Assembly: GCA_001942185.1 (NCBI GenBank)
Contig: MKJV01000086.1
Span: forward strand, 1 to 64,000
Length of the DNA stretch: 64,000 bases
Direction: 5' to 3'
Origin: Pseudonocardia sp. CNS-004
Lineage (GTDB): Bacteria; Actinomycetota; Actinomycetes; Mycobacteriales; Pseudonocardiaceae
Shown here: positions 21,450 through 30,544 of the stretch, in pieces
How positions within the stretch are numbered: position 1 is the stretch's first letter
Layout of the letters: every line of letters starts with the position of its first letter
Notes under the pieces: model-generated
Told to the model about the DNA's origin: nothing
The model's input: the letters and a program-made list of their open reading frames with translations, nothing else
Database searches by the model: none
Translations under genes and position numbers: made by a program

Positions 21450-21710
21450 GGGCACCTCCTCGCTCGGCGCCTGCGCGTGCGCCCACGGGTGCGGGGCCGC
21501 GGTCGGCGGAGTGGTCGTCGCTGTGGTCGACGGCGGGCAGCTGGGCACCTGCGGGTTGGCCGTCCACCACATCGGGTCGTGCGGCCAGGGCTGCCCCACC
21601 CGGTAGCGGGGCCTGCGGGCCATCCGCGGCGCGGCGACAAGCAACGCGATACCCAGGTACAACGCCACCGTGGGCACCGCGAAGTAGAGGATCGTCTCCC
21701 ACACGCTCAC
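21436..21710 (-). CDS. CtaJ-like small membrane protein
   Basis: A protein of about 92 residues from GTG 21,710 (MSVWETILYFAVP) with one N-terminal membrane helix (TILYFAVPTVALYLGIALLV) followed by ARRPRYRVGQPWPHDPMWW and an unstructured tail ending GGARGSW. The N-terminus resembles CtaJ, an accessory subunit of the actinobacterial aa3 oxidase supercomplex; I hold that name only moderately. One base is missing near 21,560. The last codons (GGC AGC TGG TGA) overlap the start of the DUF5130 gene. Confidence 0.6.
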
Positions 21711-22135
21711 GGCCACAGACGATAGTCGACGTGCCGCGGGCGCCCGCTGCTGGGCACTCGACGGGTGCGTACCGCCTGCGCCGCGCGAGGATGTGGCCGC
21801 AATGGGCATTGCAGATCGCAGGAATCCGTACAGAGGTAAGGGAATCCTGACCACGAATATAACCCGTCTGCAGCAATGTGCTGGTCCGACTGTGTACGCC
21901 GTATGTCACCCAAACGCCGACCTGAGAAAACCCTGTAACACCCCCGCCTATTGTCGTGATAGCCAGAACAGGCGGCGGGTACGCCATTCCAAGATCTCGT
22001 CGACGGGGTTCGCGGCCACCAGGGGCACGGGGCACGAACACCGATCGGGATCCCGGGTGTGTGCGTGTCGCCGAGCCTCGGCGACACGTTCGCGCCGAGG
22101 TCTGTAGGGGGAGCATCGCAGGGTCTGGGGGACCG
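21711..22135. promoter_or_regulatory. AT-enriched gap upstream of exopolysaccharide locus I
   Basis: These 425 bases carry no credible gene. From about 21,800 to 21,970 the GC content is clearly lower than anywhere nearby (AATATAACC, CAATGTGCTGG, CCTGTAACACC). It lies between divergent transcripts, so it probably holds the promoter of the 22-29 kb polysaccharide operon and of the CtaJ-like operon. I could not pick a single -10/-35 pair. Confidence 0.45.
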
Positions 22136-23193
22136 GTGGCGAAGCGAGTTGACATCCGTGTGGCCGTTGTCGGGTACGGCTACTGGGGGAGCAAGCACGT
22201 TCGGGTGCTGAGCACGATGCCGGACGTCGATGTCGTGGTCGTGGACGAGGACGCGGGGCGGCTCGAGGACGCGGTGGCGTACTACCCGTCCGTGGCCGGC
22301 ACCGCCACGTCGCTGGCCGACGTGCTCGACGACGTCGACGCCGTGCTGGTGGCCACGCCACCGGGCGCGCACGCGGAGGTCGCCCTGCAGGCGATCAACG
22401 CGGGCAAGCACGTGCTCGTCGAGAAGCCCATGGCCACGTCGGTGGCGGACGCCGAGGCCATGGTGCTCGCGGCGGCCGTGCACGGCGTGCAGCTGATGGT
22501 CGGGCACACGTTCGAGTACAACGCGGCCGTGCGCAGGCTGCGCGAGATCATCCGTTCCGGCGCGCTCGGGCGGGTCCTGTACATCGACTCGGCGCGGCTG
22601 AGCCTCGGCCGGTACCAGCGCGACGTGAACGTGATCTGGGACCTCGCCCCGCACGACATCTCGATCGCGTCCTACCTGCTCGACGAGCTGCCGGTGGCGG
22701 CGTCGGTGTGGGGCGACCGCAACGTCACGCCGTGGCGCGAGGACGTCGCCTACCTGCGGCTGGACTTCCCGCAGACCCGCGCGTTCGTGCACGTCAGCTG
22801 GCTGAACCCGAACAAGGTGCGCCGCACCACCGTGGTCGGCGAGCGCAAGATGGCCGTCTACGACGACATGTCCGACAACGAGCGGATCCGCATCTACGAC
22901 ATCGGCGTCGACCCGGCGAGCATCGACGACCCGCACAGCGCCCACGAGCGGCCGGTCAGCTACCGCACCGGCGACATCGTGTCCCCGTTCGTGGCGTTCC
23001 ACGAGCCGCTGATGGCCCAGGACCGGGCCTTCGTCGACTCGGTGCGCACCGGCGTGCCGTCCGACACCCCCGGCGAGCGCGGGCTCGACATCGTGCGCGT
23101 GCTGGCGGCCACCGACGCCGCGCTGATGACGGGCCGCACCGCACCCGTGGTGAAGCCGCCCGGATCGCGTCCGGTGTGCGAGCGGTCTCGTGA
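22136..23193 (+). CDS. Gfo/Idh/MocA family sugar oxidoreductase
   Basis: A protein of about 353 residues with the N-terminal Rossmann fold (VAVVGYGYWGSKHVRVLS), nucleotide-site VLVATPPGAHAEVALQAI and the catalytic EKP in AGKHVLVEKPMATS. The C-terminal region (VIWDLAPHDISIASYLLDEL) resembles WlbA/WbpB UDP-N-acetylglucosaminuronate 3-dehydrogenases. It would oxidise C3 of a nucleotide sugar for the aminotransferase encoded next. GTG 22,136 is preceded by GGGGGA. One base is missing near 23,160; the repaired end is RIASGVRAVS and its TGA overlaps the next GTG (GTGA). Confidence 0.85.
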
Positions 23194-24297
23194 CCGGCAC
23201 CCTCGCCGTCCCGTTCCTCGACCTCGCCGCGGTCCACCAGGATCTCCGCGACGAGCTCGACCTCGCGTGGAAGGAGGTGCTCGCCCACGGCCGGTTCATC
23301 GGCGGCCCGAGGTGAGCGCGTTCGAGGCCGAGTTCGCCGCCCACTGCGAGGTGGCCCACGGGGTCGGGGTCGGCAACGGCACCGACGCGCTCGAACTGGT
23401 GCTCGCCGGGCTCGGGATCGGCCCCGGCGAGGAGGTGGTCGTGCCGGCGAACACGTTCGTCGCCACCGTGGAGGCGGTGCGGGCGGTGGGCGCGCGTCCC
23501 CGGTTCGTCGACGTGCGGCCCGACACGCTGCTCGTCGACCCGGCCGCGGTCGCCGCCGCGATCACCCCGCGCACGGCGGCGATCGTGGCCGTCCACCTGT
23601 ACGGCCAGATGGCCGACGTCGACGCGCTGGCGCGGCTCGCCACCCGCCACGGCGTCGCGCTGGTCGAGGACGCTGCGCAGGCGCATGGCGCCCGTTACCT
23701 GGGCAGGCGGCCCGGCGGGTGGGGTGCGGCCGCCGCGTTCAGCTTCTACCCGGGCAAGAACCTCGGCGCGCTCGGTGACGGCGGTGCGGTGGTGTCCGAC
23801 GACGCCGGGCTGGTCGAGCGGATCCGGGTGCTCGCCGACCACGGCCGCTCCCCCACCGACCGCTACGCCCACGAGGTCTCCGGCCGCAACAGCAGGCTGG
23901 ACACGCTGCAGGCGGCGGCCCTGCGGGTCAAGCTCGCCCGGCTGGACCGGACGAACGAGGACCGCGTCGCGCTCGTCGAGCGGTACCGGCGCGGCCTGCC
24001 GTCGTGGTGCGTCCCCGTGGCGGAGGATCCCGCCGCGGAGCCGGTCCACCACCTCGCGGTGGTGCAGGTGCCCGACCGGGCCACCGTCACCGCCGCGCTC
24101 GACGCGGCGGCATCGGCTGGGGGTTGCACTACCCGATCCCCTGCCACCAGCAGCCCGCCTTCGCCGCGTACGCCGACGGGCCGCTGCCGGTGGTGGAGAC
24201 GGCGGCCGCTCGGATCCTGTCGCTCCCGCTTTCCCCCACGATGACGTCGGAGCAGGTCGACCTGGTCTGCGAGGTCCTGCATGGTGTCCCGATCTGA
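23190..24297 (+). CDS. DegT/DnrJ/EryC1/StrS sugar aminotransferase
   Basis: A PLP-dependent sugar aminotransferase of about 370 residues. Motifs: VPFLDLAAVHQDLRDEL, GVGNGTDALELVLAGLGI, PANTFVATVEAV, VHLYGQMADVDAL, VEDAAQAHGARYLG, and the PLP lysine in FSFYPGKNLGALGDGGAV. It resembles WbpE/WlbC, which aminates 3-keto-UDP-GlcNAcA, fitting the preceding oxidoreductase. Two frame breaks: near 23,312 (GGCCCGAGGTG) and near 24,110. An acetyltransferase of the WbpD type would complete the pathway but is not seen here. Confidence 0.88.
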
Positions 24298-24333
24298 ACG
24301 CCCTCGGCGCGAGCCTCGCTGAGGGCTCCCCGC

Positions 24334-25710
24334 GTGCTGATGTACCACTACTTCGGCGAGGCGCCCGGCGCCGACCCGGAGCAGCTGTTCGTCCGCGAGG
24401 AGGCGTTCGCGGCACAGCTGCGCCACCTGCGGCGCAGCGGGTGGCACGCGCTCACGCTCGACGAGTACCTCGCTGCCCTGGACGGGGCACCGACCCCGCG
24501 CCGCTCGTACCTGGTCACGATCGACGACGCGCACGAGTCGGCGTGGAAGATCGCCGCGCCGGTCCTGCAGGCGGCGCAGGTGCCCTCGGTGCTGTTCGTC
24601 TGCCCCGACCGGATCGGCGGCCGGGCCGAGTGGACCGACGCGTACGCCGACGAGCCGCTCCTGGCGGGCGGGGAGCTCACGGCGCTGCCCCGCATGGGCA
24701 TGGAGCTGGGCGTCCACAGCGCCGACCACACGCGGATGGTCGGGATGGACGGCGCCGAGCTGCACCGCCACGTCGTCGAGGCCCGCGACCGCCTGGAGGA
24801 GGCCACCGGCGTGCGGGCGCGTTCGTTCGCCTACCCGTACGGCACGCACGACCCCGGATCCCGGGCCGCCGTCGCGGGTGCCGGCTACGACGTGGCGTTC
24901 GCCGTGGCGCGCGAGCACGGCCGCTTCGCGGTCGACCGGGTGTTCGTCCGCAGCGGCGACTCGCTGCTGCGGTTCCGGTTCAAGCTGTCCACGGCCTACC
25001 GGGTGATCTCGCGCGTCGGCGGGCGGGCGTGGCGGCTGCGGCACGCGGTCCGCGGGATCGGGGCCCGCCTGCGTGGGGCGGCCTCCGGTGGGGCGGCCGC
25101 CACGGTGCGCAGGCTGGTCGACGTCGCCGTCTCGGCCGTCGCGCTGGCGGCGCTGGCGCTGCCGATGCTGGTCATCGCCGCTGCCATCCGCATCGAGAGT
25201 CGCGGCCCCGCGCTGTTCCGGCAGCAGCGCGTGGGGCTGCGTCGCCGCCCGTTCGAGATGCTGAAGTTCCGCACGATGCGGCCCGGCGGCGACGACAGCG
25301 CGCTGCGCGAGCTCATCGCCCGTGAGCTCCAGGGCGAGGACACGGTCGTCGACGGCAGTTCGAAGCTCGTGGGCGACACCCGCATCACCCGGGTCGGGCG
25401 TTTCCTGCGCCGCACGAGCCTCGACGAGCTGCCGCAGCTCATCAACGTGTTGCGCGGCGACATGACGCTCGTGGGGCCGCGGCCGTGCCTGGAGTGGGAG
25501 GCCGAGATGTTCCCCGCCGAGTACGCGGCGCGGTTCGACGTGCCGCCGGGGCTCACCGGGCTGTGGCAGGTCAGCGGCCGCAGTGCCCTCGGCACGCTCG
25601 ACATGCTGCGCCTCGACGTCCGGTACGTCCAGGAGCGCACGCTGGCGCGCGACCTGGAGATCCTCGCGCGCACGGTCCCGGCGTTGCTGGGCGGCGGTGG
25701 GTCGAGGTGA
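24334..25710 (+). CDS. Polysaccharide deacetylase-sugar transferase fusion
   Basis: One continuous 458-residue reading frame with two enzymes. Residues about 1-215 are a CE4 polysaccharide deacetylase: VLMYHYFGEAP, metal/acid site in YLVTIDDAHESAW, LGVHSADHTRM, FAYPYGTHDPGSR. Residues about 255-455 are a bacterial sugar transferase that loads the first sugar on undecaprenyl phosphate: VRRLVDVAVSAVALAALAL (membrane), FRQQRVGLRRRPFEMLKFRT, LRRTSLDELPQLINVLRGDM, LVGPRPCLEWE, VPPGLTGLWQVSGRSALG. The canonical TFDDG is TIDDA here. Separate genes are usual; a run-length error could have joined them, but no break is visible. Its TGA overlaps the next GTG. Confidence 0.85.
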   Translation: MLMYHYFGEAPGADPEQLFVREEAFAAQLRHLRRSGWHALTLDEYLAALDGAPTPRRSYLVTIDDAHESAWKIAAPVLQAAQVPSVLFVCPDRIGGRAEWTDAYADEPLLAGGELTALPRMGMELGVHSADHTRMVGMDGAELHRHVVEARDRLEEATGVRARSFAYPYGTHDPGSRAAVAGAGYDVAFAVAREHGRFAVDRVFVRSGDSLLRFRFKLSTAYRVISRVGGRAWRLRHAVRGIGARLRGAASGGAAATVRRLVDVAVSAVALAALALPMLVIAAAIRIESRGPALFRQQRVGLRRRPFEMLKFRTMRPGGDDSALRELIARELQGEDTVVDGSSKLVGDTRITRVGRFLRRTSLDELPQLINVLRGDMTLVGPRPCLEWEAEMFPAEYAARFDVPPGLTGLWQVSGRSALGTLDMLRLDVRYVQERTLARDLEILARTVPALLGGGGSR

Positions 25711-26201
25711 CCACGGTCCTCGTCGCGACGACGGGCGGTCACCTCGCCCAGCTGCACGGCCTCGCCGAGCGCATCCCGCCCGACCCCGACGCCGTGTGGG
25801 TCACCCACGCCAACGAGCAGAGCACGTCGCTGCTGCAGGGCCGCGACGTCGAGTACGTCCCGTACGTCGGGCAGAAGGACGTGCGGGGCGTGCTGCGGTG
25901 CGCCCTGCACGCACACCGGCTGTTCCGGCGCAGGCGCCCCACGCGGGCGGTGTCCACCGGATCGGGCATCGCGCTGGGCTACCTGCCCTACCTGGCCGCG
26001 CGCGGTGTGGAGTGCCACTACATCGAGAGCGCGGCCCGGGTGGGCGGGCCTTCGCTCACCGGCCGCATCCTGCGCTGGGTGCCCCGGGTGCACACCTACA
26101 CGCAGTCCCGGAGCTGGAGCGGCGGGCCGTGGCGCTACGGGGGCAACGGCTTCGACGCCTTCGAGGCGGTGGCGCAGCGCCGGGAGCCGGTGAACGGGTG
26201 A
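25707..26201 (+). CDS. Alg14/PssD-like glycosyltransferase membrane subunit
   Basis: A complete 164-residue protein starting at GTG 25,707 (MTTVLVATTGGHLAQLHGL). TTGGHL and VSTGSGIALGYLPYLA with CHYIESAARVGGPSLTG are the Alg14 signatures. Alg14-type proteins recruit the catalytic Alg13-type subunit to the membrane to add the second sugar of a lipid-linked oligosaccharide. The four-base overlaps (GTGA) at both ends show tight coupling with the initiating transferase and with the Alg13-like gene. Confidence 0.88.
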   Translation: MTTVLVATTGGHLAQLHGLAERIPPDPDAVWVTHANEQSTSLLQGRDVEYVPYVGQKDVRGVLRCALHAHRLFRRRRPTRAVSTGSGIALGYLPYLAARGVECHYIESAARVGGPSLTGRILRWVPRVHTYTQSRSWSGGPWRYGGNGFDAFEAVAQRREPVNG

Positions 26202-26680
26202 AGGTGGTCGTCACGGTGGGCACGGCGGCCGAGTTCCCGTTCCGCCGGCTCGTGCTGCCGCTCGCGAAGCTGCTCGCCGCCGACGGGCCGCTCGAGCAGG
26301 CCATCGGGCGGCCGGTGGACGTGCTGTGGCAGACCGGCTGCACCCCGGTCGAGGACCTGCCGATCACCGCCACCCCGTTCCTGCCCGCCGCCGACCTGCG
26401 GCGCGCGCTCGCCGAAGCCGACATCGTGGTGAGCCACGCCGGCACCGGCTCCGCGCTGGCCAACCTCGACGCAGGCCGGTTCGCCGTGATGGTGAGCCGG
26501 GAGGCCGAGTTCGGCGAGGCGGCCGACGACCACCAGCGGGAGCTCGCCGACGAGCTGGCGCGGCGGGGGTTCGCCCTGCACCGCGCGCCCTCCGACATCA
26601 CGGTGGACGACCTGGTCTCCACGCTGTCCACGGCGGTGCGCAGGGCGTCCGAGGTACCGCCGTTCGAGCTGCGACCATGA
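26198..26680 (+). CDS. Alg13/PssE-like glycosyltransferase catalytic subunit
   Basis: A complete 160-residue protein (MKVVVTVGTAAEFPFRRLVL) equal to the C-terminal nucleotide-sugar-binding half of GT28 enzymes. ADIVVSHAGTGSALANLDAG and AVMVSREAEFGEAADDHQ correspond to the donor-binding loop. With the preceding Alg14-like subunit it should form one glycosyltransferase. Start GTG 26,198 overlaps the previous stop; its TGA overlaps the next ATG (ATGA). Confidence 0.88.
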   Translation: MKVVVTVGTAAEFPFRRLVLPLAKLLAADGPLEQAIGRPVDVLWQTGCTPVEDLPITATPFLPAADLRRALAEADIVVSHAGTGSALANLDAGRFAVMVSREAEFGEAADDHQRELADELARRGFALHRAPSDITVDDLVSTLSTAVRRASEVPPFELRP

Positions 26681-27737
26681 CTCTCCTGGGCGCCTTCCCG
26701 GCCGTCGTCGAGGCCGACCCCGTCACCGACCCGCGGTGGCGCGGGCTCGCCACGGGGCCGGGGGCGAGCCTGTTCACCTCGCCACCGTGGATCAGCGCGG
26801 TCTGCCGCTCGTACGGCTTCACGCCGGAGGCGCGGATCGCGCTCGACCCCGCGGGCGAACCGGTCGGCGGATTCGCCTGGGTCGCCGTCGACGACGTGCG
26901 GGGCAGGCGGCACTCCAGCCTGCCCTTCTCCGACCGCGCCGACCCGCTCACGGCGCACGCCCCGGTCTTCACCGCGCTGCTGGACGCCGCGAAGACCGGC
27001 GACGAGCAGCTCACGCTGCGGTGCATGGCCGACTCGCCCGCGCTCGCCGACCCGCGGCTGCGCACGGTCGGCGAGGCCGCGTGGCACGGCACCCCGCTCG
27101 ACACCGGGATCGACGAGCTCCACCGGCGGATCTCCGGGACGTCGCGCCGCAACATCAGGCAGCCGAGCGGGCCGGGGTGCGCGTGCACGTGCGCCACGAC
27201 CTCGACGCGGTCCGCACCTTCCACCGCCTGCACGTCGGCCTGCGCAAGCACAAGTACCGGCTCCTCGCGCAGCCGGTGGAGTTCTTCGAGAACATCTGGC
27301 ACGAGTTCCACGACGGAGGCAGGTGCGCCACCCTGCTCGCCGAGCTCGACGGCGAGGTGATCGCCGGCGCGATGTTCCTCGAATGGGACGACGTCCTCTA
27401 CTACAAGTTCGGCGCCTCATTGCCCGAACACCTGGGGGCACGCCCGAACGACGCCGTCTACTGGACCGGGATCCAGCGGGGCGTCGAGCGCGGCATGCGG
27501 CTCGTCGACTGGGGCCTGTCCGACCTCGACCAACCCGGCCTCGTCGGGTTCAAGGGGAAGTGGGCGAGCGACGAGCGCCGCATCGTCACGTTGCGCTCCG
27601 GCACCTGGCTGCAGGCACCGGAGCAGGAGGAGTTCGGGCGGGAGCTGGGTGAGCTCACCCGCCTGCTCACCGACGCGTCGGTGCCCGACGAGATCACCGC
27701 ACGGGCGGGCGCGCTCCTCTACCGCTACTTCTGCTGA
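26677..27737 (+). CDS. FemAB-like/GNAT transferase of polysaccharide locus I
   Basis: A protein of about 354 residues with a duplicated GNAT-like fold: SLFTSPPWISAVCRSYGF near the N-terminus and, in the C-terminal half, FHRLHVGLRKHKYRLLAQP, EVIAGAMFLEWDDVLYYKFG and GVERGMRLVDWGLSDLDQPG. These are the features of FemAB-type aminoacyl or acyl transferases found in polysaccharide loci. It may decorate the amino sugar made by the upstream aminotransferase. One base is missing near 27,163 (CAGGCAGCCGAG). Confidence 0.8.
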
Positions 27738-27748
27738 GGGGGAACACC

Positions 27749-29016
27749 ATGTCGGTCGTCACCGGTCGAGTTGTCGTGGTCGGCCAGGGATACGTCGGGC
27801 TGCCGCTGTCGGTGCGCGCGGTGCAGGTCGGACACGACGTGGTCGGGTTCGACCTCGACAAGCAGCGCACCGACCAGCTGCGGCGCGGCGAGAGCTTCAT
27901 CGACGACATCACCGACGAGGACATCGCGAGCTGCCTGCGCACGGGCCGCTTCACACCCACCGACGACGCGCGGGAGCTCGCCGGGTTCCGGGTGGCCGTG
28001 GTGTGCGTCCCGACGCCCCTGCGCGACGGCGCCCCCGACCTGTCCTTCATCGAGGACTCGGCCCGGCTCCTCGCCCCGCACCTCACCCCGGGCGCCTGCG
28101 TGGTGCTCGAGTCCACGACCTACCCGGGCACCACGGAGGAGGTCTTCCGGCCGATCCTCGAGGCCGGGTCCGGGCTGGCGGCGGGCACCGACTTCCACCT
28201 CGGCTACAGCCCCGAACGCATCGACCCGAACAACCCCACCTGGCACCTGCAGAACACGCCGAAGATCATCTCCGGGGTCGACGAGGCTCCACCGTCGCCG
28301 TGCAGGCGTTCTACGACACGATCGTCGACCACACCGTGCGCGCGCCGGGCACCCGGGAGGCGGAGCTGGCGAAGCTGCTGGAGAACACGTTCCGGCACGT
28401 CAACATCGCGCTGGTCAACGAGCTGGCGATGTACTGCCACGAGCTCGGCATCGACGTCTGGTCGGTGGTCGACATGGCGGCCACCAAGCCGTTCGGGTTC
28501 ATGAAGTTCACGCCCGGCCCCGGCGTGGGCGGCCACTGCCTGCCGATCGACCCGTCGTACCTGTCGTGGCAGGTGCGGCGCTCGCTCGGGCGCACGTTCC
28601 GATTCGTCGAGATCGCCAACGACGTCAACGACAACATGCCCGCGTACGTGGCCGCCCGCGTCACCGAGCACCTCAACCGCAGGAAGCTCGCCGTGAACGG
28701 CAGCAAGGTGCTTCTCGTCGGCCTGACCTACAAGCGCAACTCCGGCGACGCGCGCCAGAGCCCCGCCGTGCCGGTGGCGCACCGGCTCGCCGACCTCGGC
28801 GCGCAGCTGACCGCGATCGACCCGATGGTGGCCCCGGCCGACGTGCCCGACGAGGTGCGGCTCGTCGGCTGCACGCCCGAGACCCTCGCCGGCGCGGACG
28901 TCATCGTGATCCTCACCGACCACGACGACATCGACTGGGAGCTGGTCGAGCGTCACTCCGCCCGGGTGCTGGACACCCGCGCCCGGCTCTCCGCCCCAGG
29001 GGTGGATCGGCTGTGA
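27749..29016 (+). CDS. Nucleotide-sugar 6-dehydrogenase (WecC/WbpA-like)
   Basis: A UDP-N-acetylhexosamine dehydrogenase of about 423 residues. N-terminal Rossmann VVVVGQGYVGLPLSVRAVQ, VVCVPTPLRDGAPDLS, LESTTYPGTTEEV, LGYSPERIDP; central helix LAKLLENTFRHVNIALVNEL; catalytic cysteine in PGVGGHCLPIDPSYLSW; C-terminal VLLVGLTYKRNSGDARQSP. Two oxidations would give the uronic acid used by the WbpB/WbpE-like pair. GAGGGGGA precedes ATG 27,749. One base is missing near 28,288. Its end overlaps the convergent polymerase gene by 64 bases. Confidence 0.9.
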
Positions 29017-30430
29017 TCCGAGTCCGACCGATCCGAGCCCGCGTCCGACAGCGCTGCCACGATCCCGACGAGCGCGAAGAACGGGCCGAACACCGGCGGG
29101 CCGGTGAAGGTCACGGTGGCCACGGACTGCACGAGGCAGGCCACCATCCACCCGATCGTCACCAGGCCGGCCCACCGCACCGGCGCGGGCCGCGAGGAGA
29201 GCCACAGCCCGCGGGCCGCGAGGTAGATCGCCACCAGGCCCGCCACGAAGGCGATGGCGCCGAGGAAGCCGCTCTCGCCGATGATCGCGGGCCATTCGGT
29301 GTCGGTGAGGAAGCGCCCGTCGTCCACGCCGCGGCCCAGCCCCCAGACCTCGGAGAACCCGCGCTCGACGTACTCGGGGCTGTAGTTCTCGGCGGCCGTG
29401 GCCGAGCCGTAGCGGCCGAACCCGGCGCGAGGGGGAAGTGGCTCGCCGCCACGTCGAAGGAGCCGAGCGTGAGCACCGTGCGCGCCGCCGAGGTGGCCGC
29501 GTTCGGGTCGAGGTACTCCTGGTAGGTCTCGTTCACCACGGCGGTGAGCGGATTGATCAACAGCACGGCAGCGATCGGCGCGCACACGGCCACGGCGAGG
29601 AGCGGCCCCTTGGCGCGCACGGTGGCCTGCACCCAGAGCCACGCGGCCACCAGGCTGCCGATGGCGGTGCGGCGGGCGGACAGCACCGAGCCCACTGCGG
29701 TGGCGAGCATGAGCACGAACGTCAGGGCACTCTTGCGCACCGCCACCCGCCATGCCGCGATCACGACCGCGGAGAGCGTCATGAACTGCCCGAGGTCGAT
29801 CGGGTGGCTGAACGGCCCCACGAGCGACGGGAGCGCACCGCGGGCCTGCACGGCGTTCTCGTCGCTCGCCATGAACGCGTTCCACGGGTCCTCGAGCACG
29901 AAGTTGGCCGCCGTGGCCGCCACGCAGAAGACCACGAGCACCGTGCCGGCCCGGGCCGCGGCGCGCAGGTGCCGCTCCTCCCAGTCGACCTGGGCCACCG
30001 CCCACGCGAGCACCAGACCCTTCCCCATCACCACCGCTCCGGTGAGGAAGATGTCGGGCGCCACCCCGAGGAGCAGGCCGCTCAGCAGCCCGGCCACGAC
30101 GAAGCCCGCGAACCACCACTGCCCGGGGAAGACCCGCAGCGCCCGCTTCCCGGCGATCCTGCGCAGCGGCAGCACGAAGGCGCAGAGCAGCACCATCGCC
30201 TCGTCGAGATAGCTCAGCTGCGGCACCGGCACCAGGTGCATCAGCGGGCGCACGAACAGCGCCGCGAGCACGGCGAGACCCACGGTGGTGCGCGGGGCCA
30301 CGACCGCCACGAGCAGGAGCACCGCGCCACCGAACGTGGCCACGGCCGCGATCGGCGCCACGACGGCGAGCGCCCCCAGGGCGACCGCCGCCAGTGCCCA
30401 CGGCCAGGCCTGCCGGCTCAACACGGTCAT
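28953..30430 (-). CDS. O-antigen ligase/polymerase (Wzy-like) membrane protein
   Basis: A polytopic membrane protein of about 492 residues with ten or more helices (PWALAAVALGALAVVAPIAA, TTVGLAVLAALFVRPLMHLV, MTLSAVVIAAWRVAV, GLVAIYLAARGLWL). The large loop before the final helices holds GRYGSATAAENYSPEYVERG and the conserved pattern NSYLxxxxExG-like ENYSPEYVERGFSEV, as in O-antigen ligase family polymerases. It would join lipid-linked repeat units outside the membrane. Start ATG 30,430. One base break near 29,430. Divergent from the Wzc-like gene, convergent on the dehydrogenase. Confidence 0.78.
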
Positions 30431-30544
30431 CACATCCAAGGTGCCAGGCTGGGGAGCACGGGTGCAAGCTCGCGCTCCCCACCCGCACATTCCTGGCCAT
30501 ATATTTGAAGCGAATCATCGACGGGCTGATTCACGGGGGCGAAC
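30431..30544. promoter_or_regulatory. Divergent promoter region, polymerase / Wzc-like gene
   Basis: The 114 bases between two divergent starts contain an AT-rich stretch, CCATATATTTGAAGCGAATC, with TATATT at 30,500-30,505 as a plausible -10 for the plus-strand gene. GGGGGCGA precedes ATG 30,545 as ribosome site. Confidence 0.4.
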
